Assembly: GCF_036231965.1 (NCBI RefSeq)
Contig: NZ_CP109499.1
Span: 2,232,001-2,296,000, forward strand
Source of the DNA: Streptomyces sp. NBC_01428
GTDB taxonomy: Bacteria; Actinomycetota; Actinomycetes; Streptomycetales; Streptomycetaceae
Direction of reading: 5' to 3'
DNA length: 64,000 nucleotides
Position numbers and translations under genes: made by a program. This document shows, in pieces, positions 1 through 10,782 of this stretch. Within the stretch, counting starts at the first letter, position 1; every line of letters begins with the position of its first letter. The notes beneath the pieces were generated by a model. It was not told where the DNA came from, did no database searches, and was given only the letters and a program-made list of their open reading frames with translations.

Positions 1-1
1 G

Positions 2-3000
2 GCCCGTGACATCAGCCTTGCTTACGCCGCACGGTGCGCGGGTACGGCCCCGGCCTGGTCGCCCTTGCCCGTGCAGTACGCGGACTTCACGTTGTGGCAG
101 CGCGAGCTCCTCGGCTCGGAGGACGATCCCGACTCCTCGGTGAGTCGGCAGCTCGCCTTCTGGAAGGCCGCCTTGGACGGCGTGCCCGACCAGCTGGAGC
201 TGCCCTTCGACCGCCCTCGCCCGAAGGTGGCCGACTACCGCGGCGACACCGCCCCGATCAGGATCGACGCCGACCTGCACCGTGCCCTGCTCGGTCTCGC
301 CCGGGAGACGAACACCACCCTGTTCATGGTCCTCCAGGCCGCCCTCGCCACCCTGCTCAGCCGGCTCGGCGCGGGCTCCGACATCCCCCTCGGAACCCCC
401 GTCGCCGGCCGCACCGACGAAGCACTCGACGACCTCGTCGGCTTCTTCGTCAACACCCTGGTCCTGCGCAACGACACCTCGGGAAACCCGACCTTCCGAG
501 AACTCCTCGCCCGGACCCGCGCGACCGACCTGGCCGCCTACTCCCACCAGGACGTCCCGTTCGAACGCCTGGTGGAGATCCTCAACCCGGAGCGGTCGCT
601 GGCCCGCAACCCCCTGTTCCAGGTCATGCTGGTGATGCACAGCACCGCGGCCCCCGTTTTCGAGCTGCCCGGTCTGTCGGCCGTCGCCGAAGACCTCACC
701 AAAGACGTGACCAGCTTCGATCTGACCTTCAATTTCTACGAGGTCGTGGACGGCGCCGGGGAACCCGCGGGGCTCGACGGCTTCCTGGAGTACCGGACCG
801 ATCTGTCCGACGCTGGCACGGCGGAGCGGTTCATCGAGGGTCTCCGGCTGCTGTTGGCGGCCGTCGCCGAGCGACCCGACCTTCCGATCAGCGCCGCCGA
901 ACTGCTCTCCCCGGCCGAGCGGAGCGAACTGCTCGCCGAGGGGGCAGGCGGGCCGGCACCCGAACACCGCTTCTTCAGCGACCTGTTCCAGGAGCAGGCG
1001 GCGCTTCGCCCCGACGCACCGGCGCTGGAGCACGAAGGCACCGTGCTCACCTATGCCGAGTTGAACACGCGGGCCAACCAGGTGGCCCGCCTGCTGATCG
1101 CGCACGGGGTCGGCCCCGAGCAACTGGTGGCCGTGGCGGTGCCCCGGTCGGTGGAGATGGTGGCGGCACTGCTGGGCATCCTGAAGGCCGGCGCCGCCTT
1201 CCTGCCCGTCGATCCGGAGTATCCGGCGGACCGCATCGCGTTCATGCTCGAGGACGCGGCCCCGGTCCGGGTGCTCACCAGCCGGGAGATGGCCGGACGG
1301 CTCCCCCGGGGTGGCCCCGCCACCGTGGTCCTCGACGACCCCGCGACCCTGGCCGGACTCGACGGTGCCGATCCCACGGACGCCGAGCGGACCGCCCGGC
1401 TCCGGACCGACGGACTGGCGTACACCGTGTACACGTCGGGCTCGACGGGCCGCCCCAAGGGCGTGGCCGTCACCCACCGCGGTATCTGTGCGCTGGCCGC
1501 CACGGTGGCGGAGAAGTACCAGGTCCGGCCGGACGACCGGGTCCTGCAGTTGGCCTCGATCAGCTTCGACATGGCGTTCGAGGACTTCATCCGGGCGTTC
1601 TGCTTCGGCGCGACCCTCGTCGTCCCCTCGCCCGGCCCCCTGGTCGGGGACGCTCTCGGCGACTATCTGGAGCAGCGCCGGATCTCCTGCGCCGACATGC
1701 CGCCCAGTGTGCTCGCCACCCTGCCTGCCCGGCCCTTCCCCGCCCTGCGGGTGCTGAGCGTCGGCGGCGAGGCGTGTCCCCCCGCCCTGACCGCGCGCTG
1801 GGCGGACGGCCGGCGGATGCTGAACCTCTACGGCCCCACCGAGTCGACGATCTCGGCGACGGCCAGCGAGCCGCTGTCCGGTACCGATCCGTCCGCCTCG
1901 ACCCCGATCGGAGCCCCGGTGAGGGGCGCCCGGGCGTACGTCCTGGACGAGCGGCTGCGGCTGGCTCCACGAGGTGTGCCAGGTGAGCTGTACATCGCCG
2001 GCACGGGCGTGGCCCGCGGGTATCTGCGTCGCCCGGGCCTGACGGCGGAGCGGTTCGTCGCCGACCCGTTCGGACCGGCCGGCAGTCGTATGTACCGCAC
2101 CGGTGACCTGGTGCGGTGGCGTGGTGACGGCCAGCTCGAGTTCGTCGGCCGGGCGGACGACCAGGTGAAGATCCGCGGCTTCCGCATCGAGCTGGGCGAG
2201 ATCGAGGCGGTGCTGGGTCGTCACCCGGCCGTGTCACAGGTCGCGGTCGTGGTGCGCGAGGACCAGCCGGGTGACAAGCGCCTGGTGGGATATGTGGTGG
2301 CCGAGGCCGGAAGCGGTGGGGCGGGCGCGGATGCCCTGCGTGCTCACGCGGGCGGATCGCTGCCGGAGTTCATGGTCCCCTCGGCGTTCGTGATGCTGGA
2401 CAGTCTGCCGTTGACGACGAACGGCAAGCTGGACCGGCGGGCTCTGCCGGCGCCCGTGTACGAGGCGGGGGTGAGCGGTCGTGGTGCGCGGACTCCGCTG
2501 GAGGAGATTCTGTGCGGGCTGTTCGCCGAGATCCTGGACGTCCCGGCGGTGGGTATCGACGACAGCTTCTTCGAGCTGGGCGGCCACTCTCTGCTCGCGA
2601 CCCGGGTGGTCAGCCGGATCAGGTCGGTCCTGGGTGTCGAGCTGGCGGTGCGGACCTTGTTCGAGGCGCCCACGGTCGCGGAGCTGACGGGTCGGGTCGC
2701 GGAGGCGGAGGCGGGTACGGCCCGGCCGGCGCTGACCGTGGTGGAGCGTCCGGAACTGGTTCCGCTGTCGCCGGCGCAGAACCGGCTGTGGTTCCTGAAC
2801 AAGCTGGAAGGCCCGAGTGCCACCTACAACGTCCCGATGGCGTTCCGGATCACCGGACACCTGGACGCGGATGTCCTCGAACAGGCACTGAACGACGTGG
2901 TGGTACGGCACGAGAGCCTGCGCACGGTCTTCCGGGAGATCGACGGGATCCCGGCCCAGACAGTCCTGGCAGCGGACGCCGTAGACCTGACACTGCATCA

Positions 3001-6000
3001 CGTCTGCTGCGACGAAAAGGACATCACTGCGACGCTGCGGTCGGCCGGGCAGTACGTCTTCGACCTGTCCGTCGAACCGCCGCTTCGCGCGACGCTGTTC
3101 ACCGTCGGCCCGAGGCAGCGAGTGCTGCTGCTGCTCATGCACCACATCGCCAGTGACGGCGCTTCGATGGGGCCTCTCGGACGCGATCTGGAGATCGCGT
3201 TCGGCGCCCGACTCCAGGGGCGGGCCCCGACGTGGCCCGCGCTCCCCGTGCAATACGCGGACTACACCCTGTGGCAGCGCGACCTCCTCGGCGCGGAGGA
3301 GGACCCTCACTCCCTGGTGCGCAAGCAACTCGGCCACTGGAAGACGGCGTTGGAAGGAAGCCCGGACCGACTTGAGCTGCCCTTCGACCGCCCCCGGCCC
3401 AAGGTGGCCGGCCACCGCGGCGACATGGTTCCCCTCCAGATGGGCCCCGAGCTGCACCGCACGCTCGTCGACCTGGCCCGGGCCACCAACACCACGGTGT
3501 TCATGGTGCTCCAGGCCGCCGTCGCCACCCTGCTGAGCCGCCTGGGCGCGGGGTCGGACATACCGATCGGCACCCCGAGCGCGGGCCGCACCGACGAGGC
3601 TCTCGACGATCTGGTCGGTCTCTTCCTCAACACGCTCGTGCTGAGGACCGACACCTCGGGCAACCCGACGTTCCGGGAACTTCTGGAACGGGTCCGCAAG
3701 ACAGCACTGACCGCCTACATGCACCAGGACGTGCCCTTCGAGCGCGTGGTCGAAGCCGTCAATCCGACGCGCTCACTGTCCTGGCATCCGCTCTTCCAGG
3801 TCATGGTGGTCCTCCAGAACACCGGCGGCCACGAGTTGTCGCTGCCCGGCCTCGTGACGAACGCCGAGGACGTCTTCAGCACCCGTACGGCCAAGTTCGA
3901 TCTTGGCTTCATCCTCAACGAGCACTACGAGGCCGACAGCCGTCCGGCCGGGCTCGACGGGATGCTGGAGTACAACACCGACGTCTTCGAGCAGGGCACC
4001 GCCGAACGGACGGTGGCCCAGCTGGTGCGGGTGCTGACACAGCTCAGCACCGCTCCCGACCGCCGGATCGGTGAAGCGGACCTTCTGTCGGAGACGGAAC
4101 GTGGGCGGCTGATGGAGTTGTCGGCCGGCGCGGAGGCTCGTGAGGGACTCGGGGCCGCTTCGGTGCCGGCGGCCTTCGCGGCTCAGGCGCAGCGGACGCC
4201 GGACGCGGTGGCCGTGCGGTGTGCCGGACGGGAACTGTCGTACCGAGAGCTGGACCAGCAGGCGAATCAACTCGCGCACCGGCTGGTCGGGTTGGGGGTA
4301 GGTCCTGAGGCGCCGGTCGCGGTGCTGATGGAGCGTTCCGTGGATCTGGTCGTCGCGCTCCTCGCCGTGCTCAAGGCGGGGGCCTTCTACCTGCCCTTGC
4401 ACAGTGGGTATCCGCTGGAGCGGATGCAGTGGATCGCCGACGAGACCTCCGCCCCGGTACTGATCACCGACCGCGCCATGCGGGATCGCGGCCTGCCCAA
4501 CACTGGCGCCTTGGTCGTGGTGGACGAGGACCAGGAGCTGGCCGGACTGCCGGTCAGTGACCCGGGCATCGAGAGCCGCCCCGAGCAGCTCGCCTACGTG
4601 ATGTACACCTCCGGCTCGACCGGACGTCCCAAGGGAGTGGCGGTCACCCACCGCGACATCCTCGACCTCACCGTCGACGGCATGTTCGGCGCGGGTGCAC
4701 ACGAACGAGTGCTGCTCCTGGCCTCGTACGCCTTCGACCCCTCCACCTACGCCTTCTGGGTCCCCCTCCTGCACGGCGGACGCACCGTCATCACCCCCGA
4801 AGGCGAACTCGACGTCGCCGAACTCGCCCGGATCATCATCGAGGAACAGATCACCGGCCTCGACATCACCGCCGGACTCTTCCGCCTCATGGCCGAAGAA
4901 AACCCCGGCTGCTTCGCAGGAGTGCGCGAGGTCATCACCGGCGGCGACCTGATCTCCCCCACCGCCGTACGCCGAGTGCTCGAACACTGCCCCGACACCG
5001 TCGTCCGCTGCGCCTACGGACCCACCGAAACCACCCTGTTCGCCACCCAAGCCCCCTGGACCACCACCGACACGGTGCCCGCACCGATACCCGTCGGGCG
5101 GCCCCTCGACGGCATGCGCGCCTACATCCTCGACACCAACCTCCAGACCGTCCCAGCAGGCGTGACCGGAGAACTCCACCTCGCAGGCACCGGGCTCGCC
5201 CGAGGCTACTTCCGACGACCGGACCTCACAGCAGAACGGTTCATCGCCGACCCCTACGGCCCCGCCGGAACCCGCATGTACCGCACCGGCGACCTCGCCC
5301 GCTGGTCCCCCCAAGGCCTCCTCGAATTCGCCGGCCGAGCCGACGACCAAGTCAAGATCCGCGGCTACCGCATCGAACTCGGCGAAATCGAAGCCGTGTT
5401 GAGCCGGACCCCGGGGCTGGCGCAGGTCGCGGTCATTGCCCGCGAGGACCAGCCGGGCGACAAACGCCTCGTCGGCTATGTGGTCGCCGAGCCGGGCCGC
5501 GGCGAGCAGGTGGACGTCGAGGCCGTGCGCGCGCAGATGGCAGATCAACTGCCGGAATACATGGTCCCGTCCGCGTTCGTGGTGCTCGACCGGCTCCCGC
5601 TGACCACCAACGGCAAGGTCGATCGGCGGGCCCTGCCCGCTCCCGACCTGCCGACGACGGCCGGCACGGGACGCGGTCCGCGCACCCCGCGGGAGGAGAT
5701 CCTGTGCGGCCTGTTCGCCGAGGTCCTGGGCGTGCCCGCGGTCGGCATCGACGACAACTTCTTCGCACTCGGCGGACACTCCCTCCTGGCGCCTCGCCTG
5801 GTCAGCCGCATCCGCACCACCCTGAACGTCGAACTCCCGGTGACCGCCCTCTTCGAGACCCCGACGATCGCCGCGCTTGTCGGGGGGTTGGACCGGACGC
5901 CGGGGAGCTCTTCCGGGGACTCGTTCGGGGTCCTGCTTCCCCTGCGCACCGAGGGGGATCTCGACCCGTTGTTCTGCGTCCACCCGGCGATCGGGCTCAG

Positions 6001-6682
6001 TTGGGCGTACTCCGGCCTCTTGCGGCATCTGGATCGTCAGCAGCCTCTTTACGGTCTGCAGGCCCGTAAGTTCAGCGATCCGGACGCAGCGGCACCCGGT
6101 GTGGAGGAGATGGTCGAGGACTACCTGAACGAGATCCGTTCGGTTCAGCCCTCCGGTCCGTACTCCCTCCTCGGCTGGTCCTTCGGCGGCATCGTCGCGC
6201 ACGCGATCGCGGTGCGCCTGCAGGAGGAGGGCGAGGAGGTCGCGCTGCTCGCCATGATGGACAGTTACCTGCCCACCGACGGCTGGGAGAGCGAGCGGCT
6301 GTCGTACGACAGCCCCGAGGTACTGAGTGCCATAGCCGAGTCCGTCGGACATGACCCGACGTCACCCGACAGTCCTCTTGCCGGCCTTGGCGCGGATGGG
6401 CTTTCGTCACTGGTCGAAGTCTTCGTGGATATCGCCAACTTGAGCGAGCGCATCAGTGTCGGCAAGTTCATGGGCGACATCCTGTTCTTTGCCGCGGCCG
6501 CCGAAAAGGCGGGCAGTGAACTCGCTCCCGAGGTCTGGTCCCCTCATACGAACGGACGCGTCGAGGTACACGCCATCGACTGCGTGCACGGGGCTATGAC
6601 CCAGCCCCGCCCGCTGTCCGAAATAGGGCAGATATTGGCTGCGAAGTTGGCCGGTAGCGCGGGAAATCAGGGCAAGGCCTGA
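2..6682 (+). CDS. Nonribosomal peptide synthetase, C(partial)-A-T-C-A-T-TE, 5' end outside window
   Basis: The reading frame is open from base 2, and the condensation-domain residues before the first ATG continue the family pattern, so the gene starts left of the window. Domains by nucleotide: partial C to about 950; A about 960-2440 (core [11 protein letters not shown]); T about 2490-2700 (GGHSL); C about 2755-4110 (HHIASDG); A about 4165-5640; T about 5690-5880 (GGHSL); type I thioesterase about 5935-6680 with GWSFGG serine, an Asp in LLAMMDSY and a His in CVHGAM. It therefore adds two residues and then releases or cyclises the chain. Hand-read specificity residues are D-M-E-D-S-G-L-I-S for the first A, which partly resembles the ornithine/hydroxyornithine code DMENLGLINK, and D-P-Y-D-I-G-A-L-F for the second, which partly resembles the dihydroxyphenylglycine code DPYHGGTLCK. 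No epimerisation or methyltransferase domain is present. Confidence 0.95.
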   Translation, partial: ARDISLAYAARCAGTAPAWSPLPVQYADFTLWQRELLGSEDDPDSSVSRQLAFWKAALDGVPDQLELPFDRPRPKVADYRGDTAPIRIDADLHRALLGLARETNTTLFMVLQAALATLLSRLGAGSDIPLGTPVAGRTDEALDDLVGFFVNTLVLRNDTSGNPTFRELLARTRATDLAAYSHQDVPFERLVEILNPERSLARNPLFQVMLVMHSTAAPVFELPGLSAVAEDLTKDVTSFDLTFNFYEVVDGAGEPAGLDGFLEYRTDLSDAGTAERFIEGLRLLLAAVAERPDLPISAAELLSPAERSELLAEGAGGPAPEHRFFSDLFQEQAALRPDAPALEHEGTVLTYAELNTRANQVARLLIAHGVGPEQLVAVAVPRSVEMVAALLGILKAGAAFLPVDPEYPADRIAFMLEDAAPVRVLTSREMAGRLPRGGPATVVLDDPATLAGLDGADPTDAERTARLRTDGLAYTVYTSGSTGRPKGVAVTHRGICALAATVAEKYQVRPDDRVLQLASISFDMAFEDFIRAFCFGATLVVPSPGPLVGDALGDYLEQRRISCADMPPSVLATLPARPFPALRVLSVGGEACPPALTARWADGRRMLNLYGPTESTISATASEPLSGTDPSASTPIGAPVRGARAYVLDERLRLAPRGVPGELYIAGTGVARGYLRRPGLTAERFVADPFGPAGSRMYRTGDLVRWRGDGQLEFVGRADDQVKIRGFRIELGEIEAVLGRHPAVSQVAVVVREDQPGDKRLVGYVVAEAGSGGAGADALRAHAGGSLPEFMVPSAFVMLDSLPLTTNGKLDRRALPAPVYEAGVSGRGARTPLEEILCGLFAEILDVPAVGIDDSFFELGGHSLLATRVVSRIRSVLGVELAVRTLFEAPTVAELTGRVAEAEAGTARPALTVVERPELVPLSPAQNRLWFLNKLEGPSATYNVPMAFRITGHLDADVLEQALNDVVVRHESLRTVFREIDGIPAQTVLAADAVDLTLHHVCCDEKDITATLRSAGQYVFDLSVEPPLRATLFTVGPRQRVLLLLMHHIASDGASMGPLGRDLEIAFGARLQGRAPTWPALPVQYADYTLWQRDLLGAEEDPHSLVRKQLGHWKTALEGSPDRLELPFDRPRPKVAGHRGDMVPLQMGPELHRTLVDLARATNTTVFMVLQAAVATLLSRLGAGSDIPIGTPSAGRTDEALDDLVGLFLNTLVLRTDTSGNPTFRELLERVRKTALTAYMHQDVPFERVVEAVNPTRSLSWHPLFQVMVVLQNTGGHELSLPGLVTNAEDVFSTRTAKFDLGFILNEHYEADSRPAGLDGMLEYNTDVFEQGTAERTVAQLVRVLTQLSTAPDRRIGEADLLSETERGRLMELSAGAEAREGLGAASVPAAFAAQAQRTPDAVAVRCAGRELSYRELDQQANQLAHRLVGLGVGPEAPVAVLMERSVDLVVALLAVLKAGAFYLPLHSGYPLERMQWIADETSAPVLITDRAMRDRGLPNTGALVVVDEDQELAGLPVSDPGIESRPEQLAYVMYTSGSTGRPKGVAVTHRDILDLTVDGMFGAGAHERVLLLASYAFDPSTYAFWVPLLHGGRTVITPEGELDVAELARIIIEEQITGLDITAGLFRLMAEENPGCFAGVREVITGGDLISPTAVRRVLEHCPDTVVRCAYGPTETTLFATQAPWTTTDTVPAPIPVGRPLDGMRAYILDTNLQTVPAGVTGELHLAGTGLARGYFRRPDLTAERFIADPYGPAGTRMYRTGDLARWSPQGLLEFAGRADDQVKIRGYRIELGEIEAVLSRTPGLAQVAVIAREDQPGDKRLVGYVVAEPGRGEQVDVEAVRAQMADQLPEYMVPSAFVVLDRLPLTTNGKVDRRALPAPDLPTTAGTGRGPRTPREEILCGLFAEVLGVPAVGIDDNFFALGGHSLLAPRLVSRIRTTLNVELPVTALFETPTIAALVGGLDRTPGSSSGDSFGVLLPLRTEGDLDPLFCVHPAIGLSWAYSGLLRHLDRQQPLYGLQARKFSDPDAAAPGVEEMVEDYLNEIRSVQPSGPYSLLGWSFGGIVAHAIAVRLQEEGEEVALLAMMDSYLPTDGWESERLSYDSPEVLSAIAESVGHDPTSPDSPLAGLGADGLSSLVEVFVDIANLSERISVGKFMGDILFFAAAAEKAGSELAPEVWSPHTNGRVEVHAIDCVHGAMTQPRPLSEIGQILAAKLAGSAGNQGKA
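110..576 (+). repeat. C-domain tract nearly identical to 20761-21227
   Basis: This 467-bp stretch of the partial condensation domain aligns without gaps to 20761-21227 in the last condensation domain of the second NRPS. I count seven mismatches, several of them silent. Flanking sequence diverges abruptly at both ends, which fits a recent duplication or gene-conversion tract rather than uniform purifying selection. Confidence 0.85.
4571..5397 (+). repeat. A-domain core tract nearly identical to 18865-19691
   Basis: About 827 bp covering core motifs A3 to A8 of the second adenylation domain align without gaps to 18865-19691 in the third A domain of the other NRPS. I count roughly 20 differences. 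The tract contains all the readable substrate-pocket residues, so both modules should select the same amino acid. Its codon style (frequent GAA, CGA, GGA, CAA) differs from the flanking NRPS sequence. Confidence 0.85.
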
Positions 6683-6692
6683 GTTCTTCCCG

Positions 6693-6705
6693 CCCCGTTT
6701 CGGGG
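6693..6705 (+). terminator. Short hairpin after NRPS 1
   Basis: CCCCG-TTT-CGGGG forms a 5-bp stem with a 3-nt loop 10 nt after the NRPS stop codon, followed by the T-containing run TGTTGTCTCC. It is weak as a terminator and could attenuate read-through into the exporter gene. Confidence 0.35.
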
Positions 6706-6758
6706 TGTTGTCTCCGTCTCACCGTTGCTGTCCTCACCATCCGTTCTCGGGAGATGCG

Positions 6759-8075
6759 TTGAACGTCATCAGTAAAGACAAGAAGGACAAGCAGGCCCAG
6801 CCGGGCCTGGGAAGCAGTTTCAACAAGGTGTGGGTCGCCGCGATCGCCTCGTCCTGGGGCGACGGCGTCCAGATGGCCGCACTGCCCCTGCTCGCCATCC
6901 AACTCACCACCGACCCCCTCCTCATCGGCGCCGTCGGCGCGATCGGCACCCTGCCCTGGTTCCTCCTCGGACTACCCGCCGGCGCCCTCGTCGACCGCTG
7001 GGACCGCAGAAAGGTCATGCTCCGCGCCGACCTCGTCCGCTTCACCATCCTGACCCTGCTCACCCTCGCCGTCCTGACCGACCACGCCAACATCACCCTC
7101 CTCATCGCCGCCGGATTCGCCCTGGGCTGCGGAGACATCTTCTTCGACATCTCCGCCCAGGCCGTCCTGCCCGTCGTCGTCACCGGCGACCAGGCACTCA
7201 TCCGCGCCAACAGCCGCATCTCCGCAGCACAGATCAACGGCGAACAACTCGCCGGACCCCCCATCGGCGGCGTCCTCTTCTCCCTCTCCCACTCCCTGCC
7301 CTTCCTCGGCAACGCCCTCTCCTTCCTCATCAGCGCCCTGTGCGTCACCTCCCTCAAAGGCAACTTCGCCAACCCCCCCACCACCCAACCCACCACCAGC
7401 CTGCGCACCGAAGTAGCCGAAGGACTGCGCTGGCTCCTCAAACACCGCGTCCTGCGCACCCTCGCCGGCACCGCAGCCATCGGCAACCTCGTCTTCACCG
7501 CCAAAATGTCCCTCCTGGTCCTCCTCGCCAGAAACCAGCTCGGACTCGGCGACATCGGCTACGGACTCCTCCTCAGCTCCACCGCCGTCGGCGCCTTCAT
7601 CGGCAGCTTCCTCTCCGCCCCCATCTCCAAAAAAATCCAGGTCGGCACCATGCGCTGCGTCGGCATGTCCATCGAAGGACTCGCCGTCCTGGGCCTCGGC
7701 CTCACCACCAGCCCCTGGATCGCCGGCGCCATGATGGCCACCATCGGCTTCTCCATGAGCGTCCAGATCGTCATCGTCGGCGCCCTCCGCCAACGCCTGG
7801 CCCCCACCGAAATCCGCGGACGCGTCCTGTCCGCAAGCCGCCTCATCTCCCTCATGGGCGCCCCCTTCGGCGGCATCCTCGCCGGCTACCTCGCCAGCAC
7901 CACCAGCCTGCGCACCCCCTTCATCACCGGCGGCCTCCTCATGATCATCGTCGCCCTCGCCAGCCTCCCCGCACTCAGCAACCACGCCATCCAACAAGCC
8001 ACCAACGAAACCACCCCCACCGAACCGACAGAGGAAACCACCGACACCACGCCGAAGCACGCCACAACGAAGTAA
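6759..8075 (+). CDS. MFS exporter, EntS/MFS_3-like
   Basis: A membrane transporter of 438 residues with about 12 hydrophobic segments. It carries the MFS loop 2-3 signature as LVDRWDRRK and begins with GDGVQMAALPL, typical of drug or siderophore exporters. I chose the TTG at 6759 because CGGGAG lies just upstream; the longer ATG frame at 6705 has no ribosome binding site. The last 30 residues are a Thr/Glu-rich soluble tail. Its position between the NRPS and the tailoring genes makes export of the peptide product the likely job. Codon use is unusual: long runs of CACC/CATC codons with GGA, CAA and GAA, unlike the adjacent NRPS and aminotransferase but like the A-domain tract at 4571-5397, which suggests a shared recent donor. 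Confidence 0.88.
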   Translation: MNVISKDKKDKQAQPGLGSSFNKVWVAAIASSWGDGVQMAALPLLAIQLTTDPLLIGAVGAIGTLPWFLLGLPAGALVDRWDRRKVMLRADLVRFTILTLLTLAVLTDHANITLLIAAGFALGCGDIFFDISAQAVLPVVVTGDQALIRANSRISAAQINGEQLAGPPIGGVLFSLSHSLPFLGNALSFLISALCVTSLKGNFANPPTTQPTTSLRTEVAEGLRWLLKHRVLRTLAGTAAIGNLVFTAKMSLLVLLARNQLGLGDIGYGLLLSSTAVGAFIGSFLSAPISKKIQVGTMRCVGMSIEGLAVLGLGLTTSPWIAGAMMATIGFSMSVQIVIVGALRQRLAPTEIRGRVLSASRLISLMGAPFGGILAGYLASTTSLRTPFITGGLLMIIVALASLPALSNHAIQQATNETTPTEPTEETTDTTPKHATTK

Positions 8076-8112
8076 CCGGACACCACCGATCCTCCGAGGA
8101 AAGCGAGGTTGC

Positions 8113-9462
8113 ATGAACGCCAGTGGAGTGGAACTCCTGACCGCCGACCTGAGTACGGATCAGCTGCACGCAGCGCTGCAGGATCCCGCGCTCGCTTCCA
8201 TGAACTTCCTGAACGAAGTGGCCGGCCGCTTCCCGGAGGCCATTTCACTCGCCGCCGGCCGGCCCAGTGAGGAATTCTTCGACGTCGACGACCTTCCTCG
8301 GTATCTGAAGATCTTCTGCGACTATCTCGCCGCCGAGACGGGTGCGGACGAGGACGGCATACGCCGAACTCTCTTTCAGTACGGTCGGACCAAGGGCGTC
8401 ATTCACGAGCTACTAGCCCGGAATCTCGTCTGTGACGAGGGTATTGACGTCGACCCGGAGTCGATCGTCGTCACGGTCGGCTGCCAGGAGGCGATGTTCC
8501 TGGTGCTCCGGGCGCTTCGCCGGGACGAGCGGGACGTCGCGCTGACGGTTTCGCCGGGCTACGTCGGTCTGGCGGGTGCCGCGAGGCTGGTGGACATGCC
8601 GCTCTGGCCGGTGCGGGAGAACGAGGACGGTGTCGACCTCGACCACCTGGTCGAACAGATCGAGGCGGCGCGCGCCGCGGGGAAGCGGCCACGGGCCTTC
8701 TACCTCGTCCCGGACTTCGCCAATCCGTCCGGCGCGAGCCTCGACCTGGAGGCAAGGCGGAGATTGCTCGCCATCGCGGCGGAGCACGATCTGCTGATCC
8801 TCGAGGACAATCCGTATGGATTGTTCCAGGCCGAGGACGGTCGGCGCCTGCCCACGCTCAAGGCCCTCGACACGTCACGGCGGGTCGTCTATCTCGGCTC
8901 GCTCGCGAAGACCTGCTTTCCCGGAGCCAGGGTCGGGTTTGTGGTCGCGGATCAGCACGTGTCCGGCGACGGAGGCTCCACGCTGTTCGCGGACGAGCTG
9001 TCCAAGATCAAGAGCATGCTCACCGTGAACACCTCGCCCCTGGCCCAGGCCGTCGCGGGAGGCAAGCTGCTGGAGCACGACTGCAGTCTGGTCAAGGCGA
9101 ACAGCAGGGAGACCCGGCTCTACAGCCGAAACATGCGGCTGCTGCTGGAGGGGATGAGCCGGCGGTTCCCCCAGGGCGGGGATCACCAGGTCTCGTGGAA
9201 CACCCCCGGCGGTGGATTCTTCGTGGTGGTCACCGTTCCGTTCATCGCCGATGACACCGCACTGGAATACGGGGCCGGGAAATACGGCGTCCTGTGGACA
9301 CCCATGAGCCATTTCTACGACGGCTGCGGCGGCGAGAACCAGCTGCGTCTGTCGGTGAGCGTGGTGTCGCCGGACGAGATGGAAGCGGGACTGGATCGAC
9401 TGGCGATGCTGATCGCCGACCTTTCCGGCAAGGAAAACCTACGCAGTAGTCACCGATTCTGA
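8113..9462 (+). CDS. PLP-dependent fold-type I aminotransferase, HpgT-like
   Basis: A class I/II aminotransferase of 449 residues. Visible family features are LFQYGRTKG near the start of the large domain, the VTVGCQEAM loop, FANPSGASL, EDNPYGLF and SLAKT, which holds the presumed PLP lysine. The pattern of GRPSEEFFDVDDL followed by FQYGRTKG recalls the transaminases that make hydroxyphenylglycine and dihydroxyphenylglycine (HpgT), and more broadly MocR-like or valine-pyruvate aminotransferases. The AGG-containing leader at about 8097-8108 supports the ATG. It lies 14 nt before the P450, so the two are probably co-transcribed. It most likely supplies a nonproteinogenic amino acid to the NRPS. 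If the substrate is an arylglycine, the aryl-glyoxylate genes must lie outside this window, because none is seen here. Confidence 0.85.
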   Translation: MNASGVELLTADLSTDQLHAALQDPALASMNFLNEVAGRFPEAISLAAGRPSEEFFDVDDLPRYLKIFCDYLAAETGADEDGIRRTLFQYGRTKGVIHELLARNLVCDEGIDVDPESIVVTVGCQEAMFLVLRALRRDERDVALTVSPGYVGLAGAARLVDMPLWPVRENEDGVDLDHLVEQIEAARAAGKRPRAFYLVPDFANPSGASLDLEARRRLLAIAAEHDLLILEDNPYGLFQAEDGRRLPTLKALDTSRRVVYLGSLAKTCFPGARVGFVVADQHVSGDGGSTLFADELSKIKSMLTVNTSPLAQAVAGGKLLEHDCSLVKANSRETRLYSRNMRLLLEGMSRRFPQGGDHQVSWNTPGGGFFVVVTVPFIADDTALEYGAGKYGVLWTPMSHFYDGCGGENQLRLSVSVVSPDEMEAGLDRLAMLIADLSGKENLRSSHRF

Positions 9463-9477
9463 GGCCAGGAGATTTCC

Positions 9478-10719
9478 ATGCCGAACAAAGGTATACCCGC
9501 CGACGATCTCAACCGGGTGGACCTCACGGACCCGAGCACCTTCCTGCGTACCGACATGGAAGATTTCTGGCGGCGGGTCCGGACCGAACAGCCCGTATAT
9601 CTGCACCCGGCCACCGACCGGGGATCCCCCTTCTGGGTGGTGTCCCGCCACGCGGACGTCATGGCCGTTCTGCAGGACGCCGAGCGCTTCAGTTCGCAGC
9701 CCGGGAACATGATGTCCTCGCTGCACAAGCCCGGTGGGGATCCCGCGGCCGGCAAGATCCTGGCGCTCACGGACGCGCCGCGCCACAACGCCATGCGGAC
9801 GATCCTGCTGAAGGCGTTCAGTCCCCGGATCCGCAAAGGGGTGACGGACAAGCTCCAGCAGCGGGTCGACCAGATCCTCGGCCACGGCGTCGGCACCGGG
9901 ACCTTCGACTTCGCCAAGGAGGTCGCGGAAGTGATCCCCATGGGGACGATCTGCGATCTGCTGGGTTTTCCGTCGACGGATCACAAGTACGTGCTCGACC
10001 TGAGCCGGGAGGCGGTCAGCGCGGACGACGAGGGGCAGACCGAGGAAGACGTCTGGCTCTCCCGCAACGAACTCCTCATCTATTCGCAGGAGATCATCGA
10101 GACCCGCCGCGAGGACCCGCAGGACGACTTGATCAGCGCGATGGCCACCTGCCGGATCAACGGTGAGCCGATGACCGACGACGAAGTGGTCGTCAACTGC
10201 TACGGGTTCATCCTTGCCGGGGACCACACCAGCCGCCTGGCCATGGTCGGCGCCCTGCTCGCCTTCGCCCAGCACCCGGATCAGTGGCGGGCGTTGAAGG
10301 AGGGCCGCGTCTCCATAGCGAGCGCGGTCGAGGAGATCGTGCGCTGGACGACGCCGGCGATGCACATCGGGCGTACCGCGACGGCCGACGTCACCATCGG
10401 CGGGCGGACGATCCGCGAGGGCGAGCACGTCATCCTCTGGATCACTTCCGCGAACCGCGACGAGAGCGTCTTCCCGGATCCGCACAGGTTCGATCTGGCG
10501 AGGACGCCCAACAAGCACCTGGGCTTCGGGTTCGGGCCCCATTTCTGCTTCGGGTCGTACCTCGGCCGGGCCGAGATCGCCGCCGTACTGAAGACCCTCG
10601 TCAGCAGGGTGGACCGGATCGAGCTCACGGGTGATCCCAAGGCGCTCTACTCGACGTTCCTGCGCGGATACAGCAGCCTGCCGGTCTCTCTCGTTGCCGG
10701 CCCCTCCACCACGGAGTAG
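9478..10719 (+). CDS. Cytochrome P450 (NRPS cluster)
   Basis: A soluble bacterial P450 of 413 residues. The haem loop reads FGFGPHFCFGS (Cys ligand), the I-helix reads AGDHTS, matching the oxygen-activation motif, and the K-helix ExxR is EEIVRW. An AGGAGA ribosome binding site precedes the ATG. Its place between the aminotransferase and the unknown protein suggests it hydroxylates an amino acid, free or carrier-bound, or oxidises the finished peptide. No ferredoxin gene is adjacent. Confidence 0.93.
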   Translation: MPNKGIPADDLNRVDLTDPSTFLRTDMEDFWRRVRTEQPVYLHPATDRGSPFWVVSRHADVMAVLQDAERFSSQPGNMMSSLHKPGGDPAAGKILALTDAPRHNAMRTILLKAFSPRIRKGVTDKLQQRVDQILGHGVGTGTFDFAKEVAEVIPMGTICDLLGFPSTDHKYVLDLSREAVSADDEGQTEEDVWLSRNELLIYSQEIIETRREDPQDDLISAMATCRINGEPMTDDEVVVNCYGFILAGDHTSRLAMVGALLAFAQHPDQWRALKEGRVSIASAVEEIVRWTTPAMHIGRTATADVTIGGRTIREGEHVILWITSANRDESVFPDPHRFDLARTPNKHLGFGFGPHFCFGSYLGRAEIAAVLKTLVSRVDRIELTGDPKALYSTFLRGYSSLPVSLVAGPSTTE

Positions 10720-10782
10720 TGCGCTTCCTTTCCCGGCGTGCCGCATCACGCACATTCAGTTCGACTCGAAGGAGTTCACGAA

